Assembly (NCBI GenBank): GCA_946482335.1
Contig: CAMLRG010000141.1
Location: 1 to 14,455 of the forward strand
Direction: 5' to 3'
Origin: an uncultured Duganella sp.
Lineage (GTDB): Bacteria > Pseudomonadota > Gammaproteobacteria > Burkholderiales > Burkholderiaceae
Length of the DNA: 14,455 nt
Positions 1-6,025 of this stretch are shown here, in pieces. The notes under the pieces are model-generated. The model was not told the origin of the DNA. It saw nothing but the letters and a program-made list of their open reading frames with translations, and searched no databases. Numbering within the stretch: position 1 is the stretch's first letter; each line of letters starts with the position of its first letter. The translations under genes were made by a program, and so were the position numbers.

Positions 1-784
1 GGTGGTCCAGCAGGCGGTTCTTGTGCGACAGGTCGTCCACGAAGTGCACGCGCTGCATGATGTTTTCGTGTTTGGTGGTGGTGCTGTTGACCTGGATGGT
101 CAGCGGATCCTTGGTGATGCGGCGGGCCATATTGCCCACCACGCCATCCAGGGTCGCGGAGAACAGCATGGTCTGGCGCGAGTCCGGGGTCGCCGCGACG
201 ATCTTCTCGATATCATCGATGAAGCCCATGTCCAACATGCGGTCGGCTTCGTCCAGCACCAGGATCTGCAGCTGGGAGAAGTCGATCTTGCCTTGCTCCA
301 TATGGTCGATCAGGCGGCCTGGGGTGGCGACCAGGATTTCCGGATTGCGCGACAGCAGTTGCATCTGCTTCGGGTAAGGCATGCCGCCCAGGATCGCCAC
401 CGACTTGATGTGGCGCAGGTTGGCGCAGTACTTGGTGGTGTTGGTGGTGACTTGCAGGGCCAGTTCACGGGTAGGGGTCAGCACCAGCATCTTTGGCTGG
501 GCCGGGCGGAAGCGTGGGCGCTCGCCGCGGGCGCGGGCCGACTGCGCTTCCTGCGCAGGCGTCTTGCCGGACGGGCCGGCATACGGCGCGCTGGCCAGGC
601 GGTGCAGCGACGGCAGCATGAAGGCTGCGGTCTTGCCGGAGCCGGTTTGCGAGGAAACCAACAAGTCCTTGCCTTCAATCGCGGCAGGGATAGCCTGCTG
701 CTGGACCGGGGTTGGCGCGGTATAGCCGGCGGCGGTCAGGGCGCTGAGGATGGACGTGTTGAGACCAAGTGCTTCAAAAGTCAT
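1..784 (-). CDS. DEAD-box ATP-dependent RNA helicase, RhlE-like (3' end beyond window)
   Basis: ATP-dependent RNA helicase that remodels RNA structures, acting in the cytoplasm in ribosome assembly, RNA decay or cold adaptation. The visible 261 residues hold helicase domain 1 in canonical order: Q motif (F3, then TPVQQQAIP at 25-33), motif I SQTGSGKT (45-52), Ia PTRELA (104-109), GG (133-134), Ib TPGRL (154-158), motif II DEAD (179-182) and motif III SAT (209-211). A basic, Ala/Arg-rich insert of about 30 residues (67-97) separates motifs I and Ia. The second helicase domain and any C-terminal tail lie outside the window, so nothing suggests truncation in the genome. The start is the ATG at 784; the initiator MTFEALGL matches the usual family N-terminus. 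The ribosome site is weak (GAAAGA). The DEAD-box family assignment is firm; the RhlE-type subgroup is inferred from the short N-terminus. Confidence 0.95.
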   Translation of the reverse strand, partial: MTFEALGLNTSILSALTAAGYTAPTPVQQQAIPAAIEGKDLLVSSQTGSGKTAAFMLPSLHRLASAPYAGPSGKTPAQEAQSARARGERPRFRPAQPKMLVLTPTRELALQVTTNTTKYCANLRHIKSVAILGGMPYPKQMQLLSRNPEILVATPGRLIDHMEQGKIDFSQLQILVLDEADRMLDMGFIDDIEKIVAATPDSRQTMLFSATLDGVVGNMARRITKDPLTIQVNSTTTKHENIMQRVHFVDDLSHKNRLLDH

Positions 785-1025
785 GTATATCTTTCGTAAA
801 AAGCGAAAAAAGCTACGCTAACCAGAACGACGAAACGACTCTATGTTGTATAGAAATTTCGGCACAAAAGCTTTGCGCCGGGACGGTGTCATTGGACTAC
901 GACACACAGGGCGGAGGGCTTTTTAGGCGGCATCCAGTGTTGGGGGATGCGGCAGATAGGTTTGCGAAGCTGCTATTTGTGTTTTTCTTACAGCTGCGTT
1001 ATTGGTGCAGCGCACAAGGGGTGAA
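785..1025 (-). promoter_or_regulatory. Intergenic leader/promoter region upstream of the helicase
   Basis: These 241 bases separate the helicase start from the stop of the upstream ribbon-helix-helix gene. They are more AT-rich than their surroundings and hold no convincing ORF. A weak -10-like TATACA (minus strand, near 850) lies about 65 bases before the start; no good -35 pairs with it. No hairpin with a U-run follows the upstream gene, so read-through into the helicase is possible. Helicase genes of this type often carry long structured leaders, but no such structure is demonstrated here. Confidence 0.35.
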
Positions 1026-1229
1026 TTATACAGGGTTTTCGAAACCTGTGTCAGGGTTTTCTTGCGTTGTTGTGCGTGGTTTGATGCCCCGGCGCGCCAG
1101 TGCCTCGCGCAGCAGGAACTCGATTTCCGCGTTCACGCTGCGCAAGTCCTGGGCGGCCAGGCGTTGCAGTTCCTCCCACAACGCCGGGTCGATCCGCAGG
1201 GGAAAGGCTTTTTTGCCGGGGCTGGCCAT
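1026..1229 (-). CDS. Arc-like ribbon-helix-helix DNA-binding protein
   Basis: Small 67-residue DNA-binding protein, probably the dimeric repressor of its own operon. Residues 8-47 form a single RHH fold: a beta strand (AFPLRID), helix A (PALWEELQRLAAQ), a turn, and helix B opening with RSVNAEIEFLLREAL. The RSVNxEI signature is that of the phage P22 Arc family. The C-terminal ~18 residues look unstructured. The start codon directly abuts the stop of the SPFH gene (TAAATG), so translation is probably coupled and the two proteins are made from one transcript. A palindromic repeat on the operon promoter (2117-2143) is its likely binding site. No toxin-like partner is present, so I do not call it an antitoxin. 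Confidence 0.85.
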   Translation of the reverse strand: MASPGKKAFPLRIDPALWEELQRLAAQDLRSVNAEIEFLLREALARRGIKPRTTTQENPDTGFENPV

Positions 1230-2090
1230 TTAGTTATACAGCGTTCCAGTGTTGACGATGGGCTGGGTCTCCTTGTCGGAACAGAGGACCACCAGCAGGT
1301 TGCTGACCATGGCCGCCTTGCGCTCGGAATCGAGTTCGACGATTTCGCGCTCGGCCAGGCTGTTCAGCGCCGATTCCACCATGCTGACCGCGCCGTGCAC
1401 GATGCGCGAGCGGGCGCTGACGATCGCTTCGGCCTGCTGGCGACGCAGCATCACCTGGGCGATCTCGGGCGCATAGGCCAGGTGGGTCAGCTTGGAATCG
1501 ACCACTTCCACGCCGGCCGCCCTGAAGCGCTCCTGCAGCTCGGTGCGCAGGGCCATCGACACTTCGTCCATGCCCGAGCGCAGGGTCATTTCGCCTTGCG
1601 CCAGGTCTTCGCCGTCATCGTAGGCGTAGCGCGAAGCCAGGTGGCGGATGGCAGCTTCGGCCTGCACGGCGACATAGCGCTCGAAATCATCGACGTCGAA
1701 GATGGCTTGCGCCGTATCCTGCACGCGCCACACGATGGCGGCGGAAATCTCGACCGGATTGCCGCGCTTGTCGTTCACCTTCAGCGTCGGCGCATTCAAG
1801 TTGCGGGCGCGCAGCGACAGCCGTTGCTTGCGGTAGAGCGGGAAGGCCCAGCGCAAGCCTTCGCTGCGGTCGGTGCCGATGTACTGGCCGAACAGGGTCA
1901 GCAGGGCGCTCTCGTTCGGCTGCAGCATGTACAGGCCGGGCGCCAGGAATACCGCCGCCAGCACGCAGATCGCCGCCAGGATTGGCTGGAAGCCGCGTAT
2001 CAGCAGGAAAGCAAGAATCGCCAGCGCCACCACCACGGTCAGCGCCAGGTAGCCACTATAGGAAGAGAACGGCTTTTCGGTTCGGTTCAT
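1230..2090 (-). CDS. SPFH/band-7 (prohibitin/stomatin-like) membrane protein
   Basis: Inner-membrane protein of the SPFH superfamily, whose members scaffold membrane microdomains and often work with proteases or in membrane-stress responses. Counting from the ATG at 2090 it has 286 residues. Two hydrophobic segments (about 13-32 and 36-54) form an N-terminal hairpin. The band-7 domain follows (about 56-235), starting at YMLQPNESALLTLFG and including NAPTLKVNDKRGNPVEISAAIVWRV-type strands and a helical segment rich in Arg, Glu and Ala (about 175-235). The frame also permits a TTG start at 2096, but GGA sits six bases before the ATG at 2090, so I prefer the ATG. It is the first gene of a two-gene operon with the Arc-like regulator, under the promoter at 2128-2156. 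The exact substrate or partner is unknown. Confidence 0.9.
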   Translation of the reverse strand: MNRTEKPFSSYSGYLALTVVVALAILAFLLIRGFQPILAAICVLAAVFLAPGLYMLQPNESALLTLFGQYIGTDRSEGLRWAFPLYRKQRLSLRARNLNAPTLKVNDKRGNPVEISAAIVWRVQDTAQAIFDVDDFERYVAVQAEAAIRHLASRYAYDDGEDLAQGEMTLRSGMDEVSMALRTELQERFRAAGVEVVDSKLTHLAYAPEIAQVMLRRQQAEAIVSARSRIVHGAVSMVESALNSLAEREIVELDSERKAAMVSNLLVVLCSDKETQPIVNTGTLYN

Positions 2091-2116
2091 GATCAATCCA
2101 TCGTCAGGGTTAAATC

Positions 2117-2143
2117 AAAGTGATATCACTTTAGTGTCACTTT
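2117..2143. promoter_or_regulatory. Palindromic operator of the SPFH/RHH operon
   Basis: A perfect 16-bp palindrome, AAAGTGATATCACTTT, occupies 2117-2132. A third copy of its half-site (TCACTTT on the plus strand) lies at 2137-2143, spaced 11 bp from the second (2126-2132), about one helical turn. The array covers the -10 box and the predicted transcription start of the operon. RHH proteins such as Arc and MetJ bind repeated short half-sites cooperatively, so the Arc-like product of the operon is the natural candidate. The repeats are seen directly; the binding protein is inferred. Confidence 0.7.
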
Positions 2144-2156
2144 TCCGGATTGTCAA
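2128..2156 (-). promoter_or_regulatory. Sigma-70 promoter of the SPFH/RHH operon
   Basis: Minus-strand -35 TTGACA (2151-2156, perfect consensus), a 17-bp spacer and -10 TAAAGT (2128-2133, 4 of 6). The start should fall near 2121, about 30 bases before the ATG at 2090. The operator palindrome overlaps the -10, which fits repression by promoter occlusion. Confidence 0.7.
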
Positions 2157-2158
2157 CT

Positions 2159-2189
2159 TGAAAATAAAAAAACCGCCCGGAGGCGGTTT
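2159..2189 (-). terminator. Rho-independent terminator after fabI
   Basis: Read on the minus strand, an 8-bp stem (AAACCGCC/GGCGGTTT; 2182-2189 with 2170-2177) with a 4-base loop is followed by a run of mostly T interrupted by one A. It begins about 21 bases beyond the fabI stop and separates fabI from the SPFH operon. Confidence 0.92.
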
Positions 2190-2210
2190 CTTGTCGGGAT
2201 GTGGCGATGA

Positions 2211-3002
2211 TTACTCGTAATCGCTGGCGTTCAAGCCCATCACGTGGGAGAAGCCGCCGTCGACGTACATGATGTCGCCGGTGATGCCGGACGACAGGTC
2301 CGACAGCAGGAAGGCGGCGGCATTGCCGACTTCTTCGATGGTCACGTTACGGCGCAGCGGGGCGTGCGAGGAAGCGAAGCCCAGCAGCTTGCCGAAGTCC
2401 TTGATGCCGGACGCGGCCAGGGTCTTGATCGGGCCGGCGGAAATGCCGTTGGAACGGATGCCGTGCTGGCCCAGGTTTTCGGCCAGGTAGCGCACCGAAG
2501 CTTCCAGCGAGGCTTTGGCCAGGCCCATGGTGTTGTAATAGGGGATGGCGCGCACCGCACCCAGGTAGGACAGGGTCAGCACGGAGGAGCCAGGCTTCAG
2601 CAGCGGCAGGGCGGCTTTCACCATGGCCGGGAAGCTGTAGGCCGAAATGTCGTGCGCCACGCGGAAGTTTTCGCGGGTCAGGCCGTCCAGGAATTCGCCG
2701 GCGATCGCTTCGCGCGGGGCGAAGCCGATGGCGTGGACGAAGCCGTCCAGGCGGTCCCAGGATTTGGCCAGGTCGGTGAACAGGTTGGCAATCTGCTCGT
2801 CGCTGGTGACGTCGCAGTCGAATACCAGCTGGCTGCCGAATTCGGCGGCGAATTCAGTGATGCGGTCTTTGAAGCGCTCGCCAACGTAGGTGAAAGCCAG
2901 TTCGGCGCCTTCGCGGTGGGCAGCCTTGGCGATGCCGTAAGCGATGGAACGGTTGGACAGGACGCCAGTAATCAGGATTTTTTTGCCTTGCAAGAAAGCC
3001 AT
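2211..3002 (-). CDS. fabI: Enoyl-[acyl-carrier-protein] reductase (NADH)
   Basis: Catalyses the last reduction of each fatty-acid elongation cycle, trans-2-enoyl-ACP to acyl-ACP with NADH, in the cytoplasm; essential type II fatty-acid synthesis and the target of triclosan. The protein is 263 residues, the family's usual length. It shows the divergent-SDR nucleotide site ([15 protein letters not shown], 11-25) and the active-site Tyr146, Tyr156 and Lys163 in E. coli register. Gly93, Met159 and Phe203, positions where triclosan-resistance changes are known in E. coli, are the wild-type residues. The frame stays open for 38 more codons upstream, but I place the start at 3002 because [13 protein letters not shown] matches the family and GGAG lies five bases before it. 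A monocistronic unit is likely: promoter at 3037-3066, terminator at 2159-2189. Confidence 0.97.
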   Translation of the reverse strand: MAFLQGKKILITGVLSNRSIAYGIAKAAHREGAELAFTYVGERFKDRITEFAAEFGSQLVFDCDVTSDEQIANLFTDLAKSWDRLDGFVHAIGFAPREAIAGEFLDGLTRENFRVAHDISAYSFPAMVKAALPLLKPGSSVLTLSYLGAVRAIPYYNTMGLAKASLEASVRYLAENLGQHGIRSNGISAGPIKTLAASGIKDFGKLLGFASSHAPLRRNVTIEEVGNAAAFLLSDLSSGITGDIMYVDGGFSHVMGLNASDYE

Positions 3003-3036
3003 ATCTACTCCAATGGGGTTATACCGCAAGACCGAG

Positions 3037-3066
3037 ATTGTAAGCGCGCCACGTCCGGGACTGCAA
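3037..3066 (-). promoter_or_regulatory. Possible fabI promoter
   Basis: Minus-strand -10 TACAAT (3037-3042, 5 of 6) with a weak -35 TTGCAG (3061-3066, 3 of 6) at an 18-bp spacing. It would give a leader of about 30 bases before fabI. Confidence 0.45.
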
Positions 3067-3090
3067 GAAGTAGATAAGCTGACACCACTC

Positions 3091-3132
3091 CCGGGCGTCC
3101 CCTGCAAGTTCAGCAAGGGATGGCGCGCCCGG
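3091..3132 (-). other. Nested hairpin after the lytic transglycosylase gene
   Basis: Two nested inverted repeats lie between the transglycosylase stop and the fabI promoter: an outer 7-bp stem (3091-3097 with 3126-3132, CCGGGCG/CGCCCGG) and an inner stem with one mismatch (3099-3105 with 3113-3119). No T-run follows, so it is not a classical intrinsic terminator. It could stabilise the 3' end or assist Rho-dependent termination. Confidence 0.4.
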
Positions 3133-3137
3133 TAGGG

Positions 3138-4445
3138 TTAATTGCTGCGGCGGGACTTGGATTTGCCGGCTTCGTCACGCTTGATGCGTGCCTTGACCAT
3201 GCTGACCGCCGGCTTGGAGTTGCCGCGCGACGAGGACGCCTGGCGGTAATTGCTGCGTTTCGGGGCTGCGCGCTCTGCTTCGACCGCCAGCGCGGCGTTT
3301 TCGATCACATCGGCGGAAATGTCCGTGCCGGCCGAGGCGGAAATCTTCGGCACCAGGATGGTGGAACCGGCTTTCAGCACCGACTTATGCGGGATATTGT
3401 TGGCCTGGCGGATCGCGTCCGGCGTAGTGCCGAACTTGCGCGCCAGTGAGGCGATGTTTTCGCGGGCGCTGGTGATCTTGTGCGTGGTCCAGCTCGACAA
3501 GGCGCGTGTCCAGGAAGCCAGGTTGGCGGCAAATTTTTCCGCGTTTTCGGTCGGCAGCAGGATCTTGGTCTGGGCGCCGCCGGTAATCACCGGCTTCTTG
3601 AATTGCGGATTCAGGGCCTTGAATTCGTCGACCGAGATTTCGGCCAGCTTGGCCGCCAGCGCCAGGTCGATATCGCGCGTCTTCTCGATCGCGGTGAAAT
3701 ACGGTTCGTTATTGATGGCCGGCAGGTGCACGCTGAATTGCGCCGGGTTGGCGACGATGTTCTTGACCGCCTGCAGCTTGGGCACGTAATTGCGCGTCTC
3801 GGCAGGCATCAGCTCGACCAGGCTTTCGAAATCGGTCGGCTTGCCTTCAGCCTGGTTGCGCTTGATGGCCTTCTGCACATTGCCTTCGCCCCAGTTATAG
3901 GCGGCCAGGGCCAGGTGCCAGTCGCCGAACATGGTGTACAGGCGCTGCAGGTAGGCCAGGGCGGCGTCGGTGGATGCCAGCACGGAGCGGCGGTCATCCT
4001 TGAAGGCGTTTTGCTTCAAGTCGTAATCGCGGCCGGTGCCCGGCACGAATTGCCACAGGCCGGCCGCATTGGCGGTGGACAGGGCTTGCGGGTTGAAGGC
4101 CGATTCGATGAAAGGCAGCAGGGCCAGTTCGGTTGGCATGCCGCGCTTTTCCAGCTCTTCCACCACGTGGAACAGGTAGAGCGAGGCGCGCGCCACGGTG
4201 CGGTCGATATAGTCCTGGCGGTCGGCGTACCACTTGACATGCTTGCCGACCAGCCCGTTGTTCACGTCGGGAATGGCATAGCCGGAGCGGATGCGGCCCC
4301 AGACGTCGGTTTCCTTGTATTCTTCGACGGCAGGCTGCAGGACCACGGATTTCGCGGGATCCGTCGCTGCCAGGGAGGTGGCTGCCGGGATCACGGCGGC
4401 TAGCGCCAGGGCGATCAGGACAGCGTGTTTGAGTCTATCTTGCAT
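3138..4445 (-). CDS. mltD: Membrane-bound lytic murein transglycosylase D-like
   Basis: Cleaves the MurNAc-GlcNAc bond of peptidoglycan with formation of 1,6-anhydro-MurNAc, in the periplasm, for wall turnover and remodelling. The 435-residue protein has a signal peptide (hydrophobic 8-22; likely cleavage near Ala26-Ala27). The SLT domain (about 85-230) has catalytic Glu114 in PFIESAFNP, then ANAAGLWQFVPGTG (125-138), AYNWGEGNV (182-190) and RNYVPKLQA (218-226). A weaker LysM-like segment (about 257-300) and a clearer LysM (about 323-366) follow. The last 40 residues are very basic and low in complexity. E. coli MltD is a lipoprotein, but there is no lipobox cysteine here, so the protein is probably soluble or bound through LysM. 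The start at 4445 has no good ribosome site. The class is firm. Confidence 0.92.
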   Translation of the reverse strand: MQDRLKHAVLIALALAAVIPAATSLAATDPAKSVVLQPAVEEYKETDVWGRIRSGYAIPDVNNGLVGKHVKWYADRQDYIDRTVARASLYLFHVVEELEKRGMPTELALLPFIESAFNPQALSTANAAGLWQFVPGTGRDYDLKQNAFKDDRRSVLASTDAALAYLQRLYTMFGDWHLALAAYNWGEGNVQKAIKRNQAEGKPTDFESLVELMPAETRNYVPKLQAVKNIVANPAQFSVHLPAINNEPYFTAIEKTRDIDLALAAKLAEISVDEFKALNPQFKKPVITGGAQTKILLPTENAEKFAANLASWTRALSSWTTHKITSARENIASLARKFGTTPDAIRQANNIPHKSVLKAGSTILVPKISASAGTDISADVIENAALAVEAERAAPKRSNYRQASSSRGNSKPAVSMVKARIKRDEAGKSKSRRSN

Positions 4446-4496
4446 AGTGTTTCGCTGTTGTCGTCAAGAAACAAAGGACGGACTACCTAAGGCCGG

Positions 4497-4525
4497 AGTG
4501 TAATTAGGAAACCCTGTCGAGTCAA
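4497..4525 (-). promoter_or_regulatory. Sigma-70 promoter of mltD
   Basis: Minus-strand -35 TTGACT (4520-4525, 5 of 6), a 17-bp spacer and -10 TACACT (4497-4502, 4 of 6), giving a leader of about 45 bases. It is divergent from the DUF1415 promoter in the same 172-bp gap. Confidence 0.6.
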
Positions 4526-4553
4526 GGTAAAATTCGCTATGTGCCTGATTTTC

Positions 4554-4584
4554 TTGGAAAATTATGTCGAACAAGCTATATAAT
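4554..4584 (+). promoter_or_regulatory. Probable promoter of the DUF1415-DUF1289 pair
   Basis: A perfect -10 TATAAT (4579-4584) with a TTGGAA -35 candidate (4554-4559, 4 of 6) at a long 19-bp spacing. The predicted leader is about 27 bases. The -10 is convincing; the -35 is not. Confidence 0.5.
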
Positions 4585-4617
4585 TGGTGTCTTGGATAAC
4601 GATTTCTGGATGTATCA

Positions 4618-5178
4618 ATGAGCAACACCCCCCTGGATTATGAGGCCGTCACCGCAGCCACCGAGCAATGGCTGGAGAAGGCCGTGATTGGCCTGAACCT
4701 GTGTCCGTTTGCCAAAGCGGTGCATGTGAAGAAGCAGGTGCGCTATGTGGTGTCGGAAGCGTCGACCCCGGAAGAATTGCTGGAAGACCTGGTCAAGGAG
4801 CTGGAATTCCTGGCCGGGGAAGACCCGGACAAGGTCGATACCACCTTGCTGATCCATCCGCTGGTGCTGCAGGATTTCGAGGATTACAACGAATTCCTGG
4901 ACGTGGCGGATGCGGCGCTGGAAGAGCTGGAACTGGATGGGGTGTTGCAAGTGGCGAGCTTCCATCCGGAATACCAGTTCGCCGATACGGACAAGAACGA
5001 TATTGCCAACTACACCAACCGCTCGCCTTATCCCACGCTGCACCTGTTGCGCGAGGAGTCGATCGACCGTGCGGTGGAGGCGTTTCCGGAAGCGTCCGAG
5101 ATTTTCGACAAGAATATCGAAACCATGGAAAAGCTCGGCCATGAGGGCTGGGACAAGCTTGGTTTGCAGGTGAAATAA
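4618..5178 (+). CDS. DUF1415 family protein
   Basis: Conserved 186-residue protein of unknown function, recognised as DUF1415 from its N-terminal helix, the NLCPFAKAV segment (about 27-35, with Cys29), the HPLVLQDFEDYNEFLDVAD region (about 81-99), and the HPEYQFAD plus NRSPYPTLHLLREES block (about 119-145). It is acidic, has no signal peptide or membrane segment, and so is probably cytoplasmic. The length is typical. It starts at 4618, with GGA eight bases upstream as a modest ribosome site. The stop overlaps the start of the DUF1289 gene by one base (TAATG), so the two are translationally coupled. Neither sequence nor neighbours point to a reaction. Confidence 0.9.
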   Translation: MSNTPLDYEAVTAATEQWLEKAVIGLNLCPFAKAVHVKKQVRYVVSEASTPEELLEDLVKELEFLAGEDPDKVDTTLLIHPLVLQDFEDYNEFLDVADAALEELELDGVLQVASFHPEYQFADTDKNDIANYTNRSPYPTLHLLREESIDRAVEAFPEASEIFDKNIETMEKLGHEGWDKLGLQVK

Positions 5179-5372
5179 TGGCTGAGCAGAAAGCGCCGGA
5201 ACGCCCGGATACACCCTGCGTTGCGGTGTGTTCGACGACGTTCGATGAAATTTGCCGGGGATGCGGGCGGACTTACCTCGAAGTGGCGCACTGGGTGGGG
5301 ATGAGCGCGGAGGAGAAGGAAGTGGTGTGGCAGCGCATCCTGGCGCAGGGGTATCCGCGCCGCAATTCCTGA
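5178..5372 (+). CDS. DUF1289 family small cysteine-motif protein
   Basis: A 64-residue protein with a C-x3-C-x7-C-x2-C pattern (Cys14, 18, 26, 29) followed by the R-T-x-x-E-V-x-x-W segment typical of DUF1289. The four cysteines look like a metal site, zinc or iron-sulfur, which is inference. It ends in the SAEEKxxVWQRILAQGYP helix common to the family. It is coupled to DUF1415 through a one-base overlap, which suggests the two act in the same process. No function is established from what I can see. Confidence 0.88.
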   Translation: MAEQKAPERPDTPCVAVCSTTFDEICRGCGRTYLEVAHWVGMSAEEKEVVWQRILAQGYPRRNS

Positions 5373-5374
5373 AA

Positions 5375-5422
5375 ACCGGCAAACCGGTGTCAGACCCTGG
5401 GGTCTGACACCGCACTACCGGT
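5375..5422. repeat. Long perfect inverted repeat between convergent genes
   Basis: A 13-bp perfect inverted repeat (CGGTGTCAGACCC at 5385-5397, its complement at 5400-5412) is separated by only two bases. It is flanked by a second, outer ACCGG/CCGGT pair (5375-5379 with 5418-5422). It fills the 50-bp gap between the convergent DUF1289 and DUF1993 stops. It could act as a bidirectional terminator, although neither side has a strong T-run (the minus side is slightly T-rich). It also has the form of a dispersed intergenic palindrome (REP/BIME-like). My impression is that related GTGTCAGACC palindromes are common in this bacterial family, but I cannot check that here. Confidence 0.75.
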
Positions 5423-5938
5423 CTATTCTGCTTTCCAGGATCCGATAAAGTCCTTCTTCCCGATTTCCAGCCCGTTATGGCGCAAGATATCGTAAGCCGT
5501 GGTGGCATGGAAAAAGAAGTGCGGCAGCGCGTAATGCATGAGGTATTCCTGCCCCACCCACTGCTTGGTCTTCTCCCCGCTGCCGGTCGTCACCGAACGC
5601 TGTGCAGCATCCTCGATCGCCTGGCGCGGCAGTGAATCCAGGAAGGTCAGCGTGCGCTGGATGCGCAGTTTGAGTTCACCAATGGTCTTTTCGGTATCCT
5701 CGAACACTGGCACCTCCGCCCCTGCCAAGCGCGCACCGGCGCCTTTGGCAAAATCGGCAGCGATCTGGATCTGGCGGGTAAACGGCAGCATGTCCGGGAA
5801 CAAGCGGGCCTGCAGCAGAGCAGTCGGTTCAATCTTTTTGTTCTCGACATACGCGTCGGTCTTGTCGAGGATGGCCAGCAGGCTGCCCAGGATTTGACGG
5901 AACACCGGAATCGATGCGGAATACATGGAAAACGACAT
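5423..5938 (-). CDS. DUF1993 family protein (DinB-like four-helix bundle)
   Basis: A 171-residue protein recognised as DUF1993 by its SMYSASIPVFRQILGSLLAILDK start, the LFPDMLPFTRQIQIAADFAKGAGARLAG segment (about 46-73) and the C-terminal LMHYALPHFFFHATTAYDILRHNG (about 133-156). The family is thought to share the DinB/YfiT helical-bundle fold. His135, His140, His144 and His154 are candidate metal ligands, but no enzyme activity can be assigned. There is no signal peptide, so it is probably cytoplasmic. The start at 5938 is well supported by a GGAGGAG ribosome site six bases upstream. It is divergent from the GGDEF-EAL gene and convergent with DUF1289; it looks monocistronic. Confidence 0.9.
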   Translation of the reverse strand: MSFSMYSASIPVFRQILGSLLAILDKTDAYVENKKIEPTALLQARLFPDMLPFTRQIQIAADFAKGAGARLAGAEVPVFEDTEKTIGELKLRIQRTLTFLDSLPRQAIEDAAQRSVTTGSGEKTKQWVGQEYLMHYALPHFFFHATTAYDILRHNGLEIGKKDFIGSWKAE

Positions 5939-5961
5939 AGGAAACTCCTCCGTATATAGAG

Positions 5962-5990
5962 TGGCGATGATAGCAAGTTACGTGCATAAT
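5962..5990 (+). promoter_or_regulatory. Weak candidate promoter of the GGDEF-EAL gene
   Basis: A -10 CATAAT (5985-5990, 5 of 6) with a poor -35 TGGCGA (5962-5967, 3 of 6) at 17 bp. It would start transcription just before 6000, downstream of the TTG at 5990, which supports the ATG at 6026 as start codon. A second -10-like GATAAT lies at 5999-6004. Confidence 0.3.
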
Positions 5991-6025
5991 TGCTGCTGGA
6001 TAATCTTTTCCAACAGACTCGCTTG

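Noticed and set aside
2..799. A 265-codon plus-strand frame over the helicase.
   Set aside because: The opposite strand encodes clear DEAD-box motifs through the same bases; this frame has no family resemblance.
1026..2090. The RHH protein as antitoxin of a toxin-antitoxin pair.
   Set aside because: Its operon partner is a membrane SPFH protein of normal length, not a small toxin, and no toxin-like ORF is adjacent.
2088..2102. A two-codon upstream ORF (ATG GAT TGA) just before the SPFH start, and a TTG start at 2096.
   Set aside because: The mini-ORF is likely chance, and the ATG at 2090 has the better-spaced ribosome site. There is no sign of an attenuation device.
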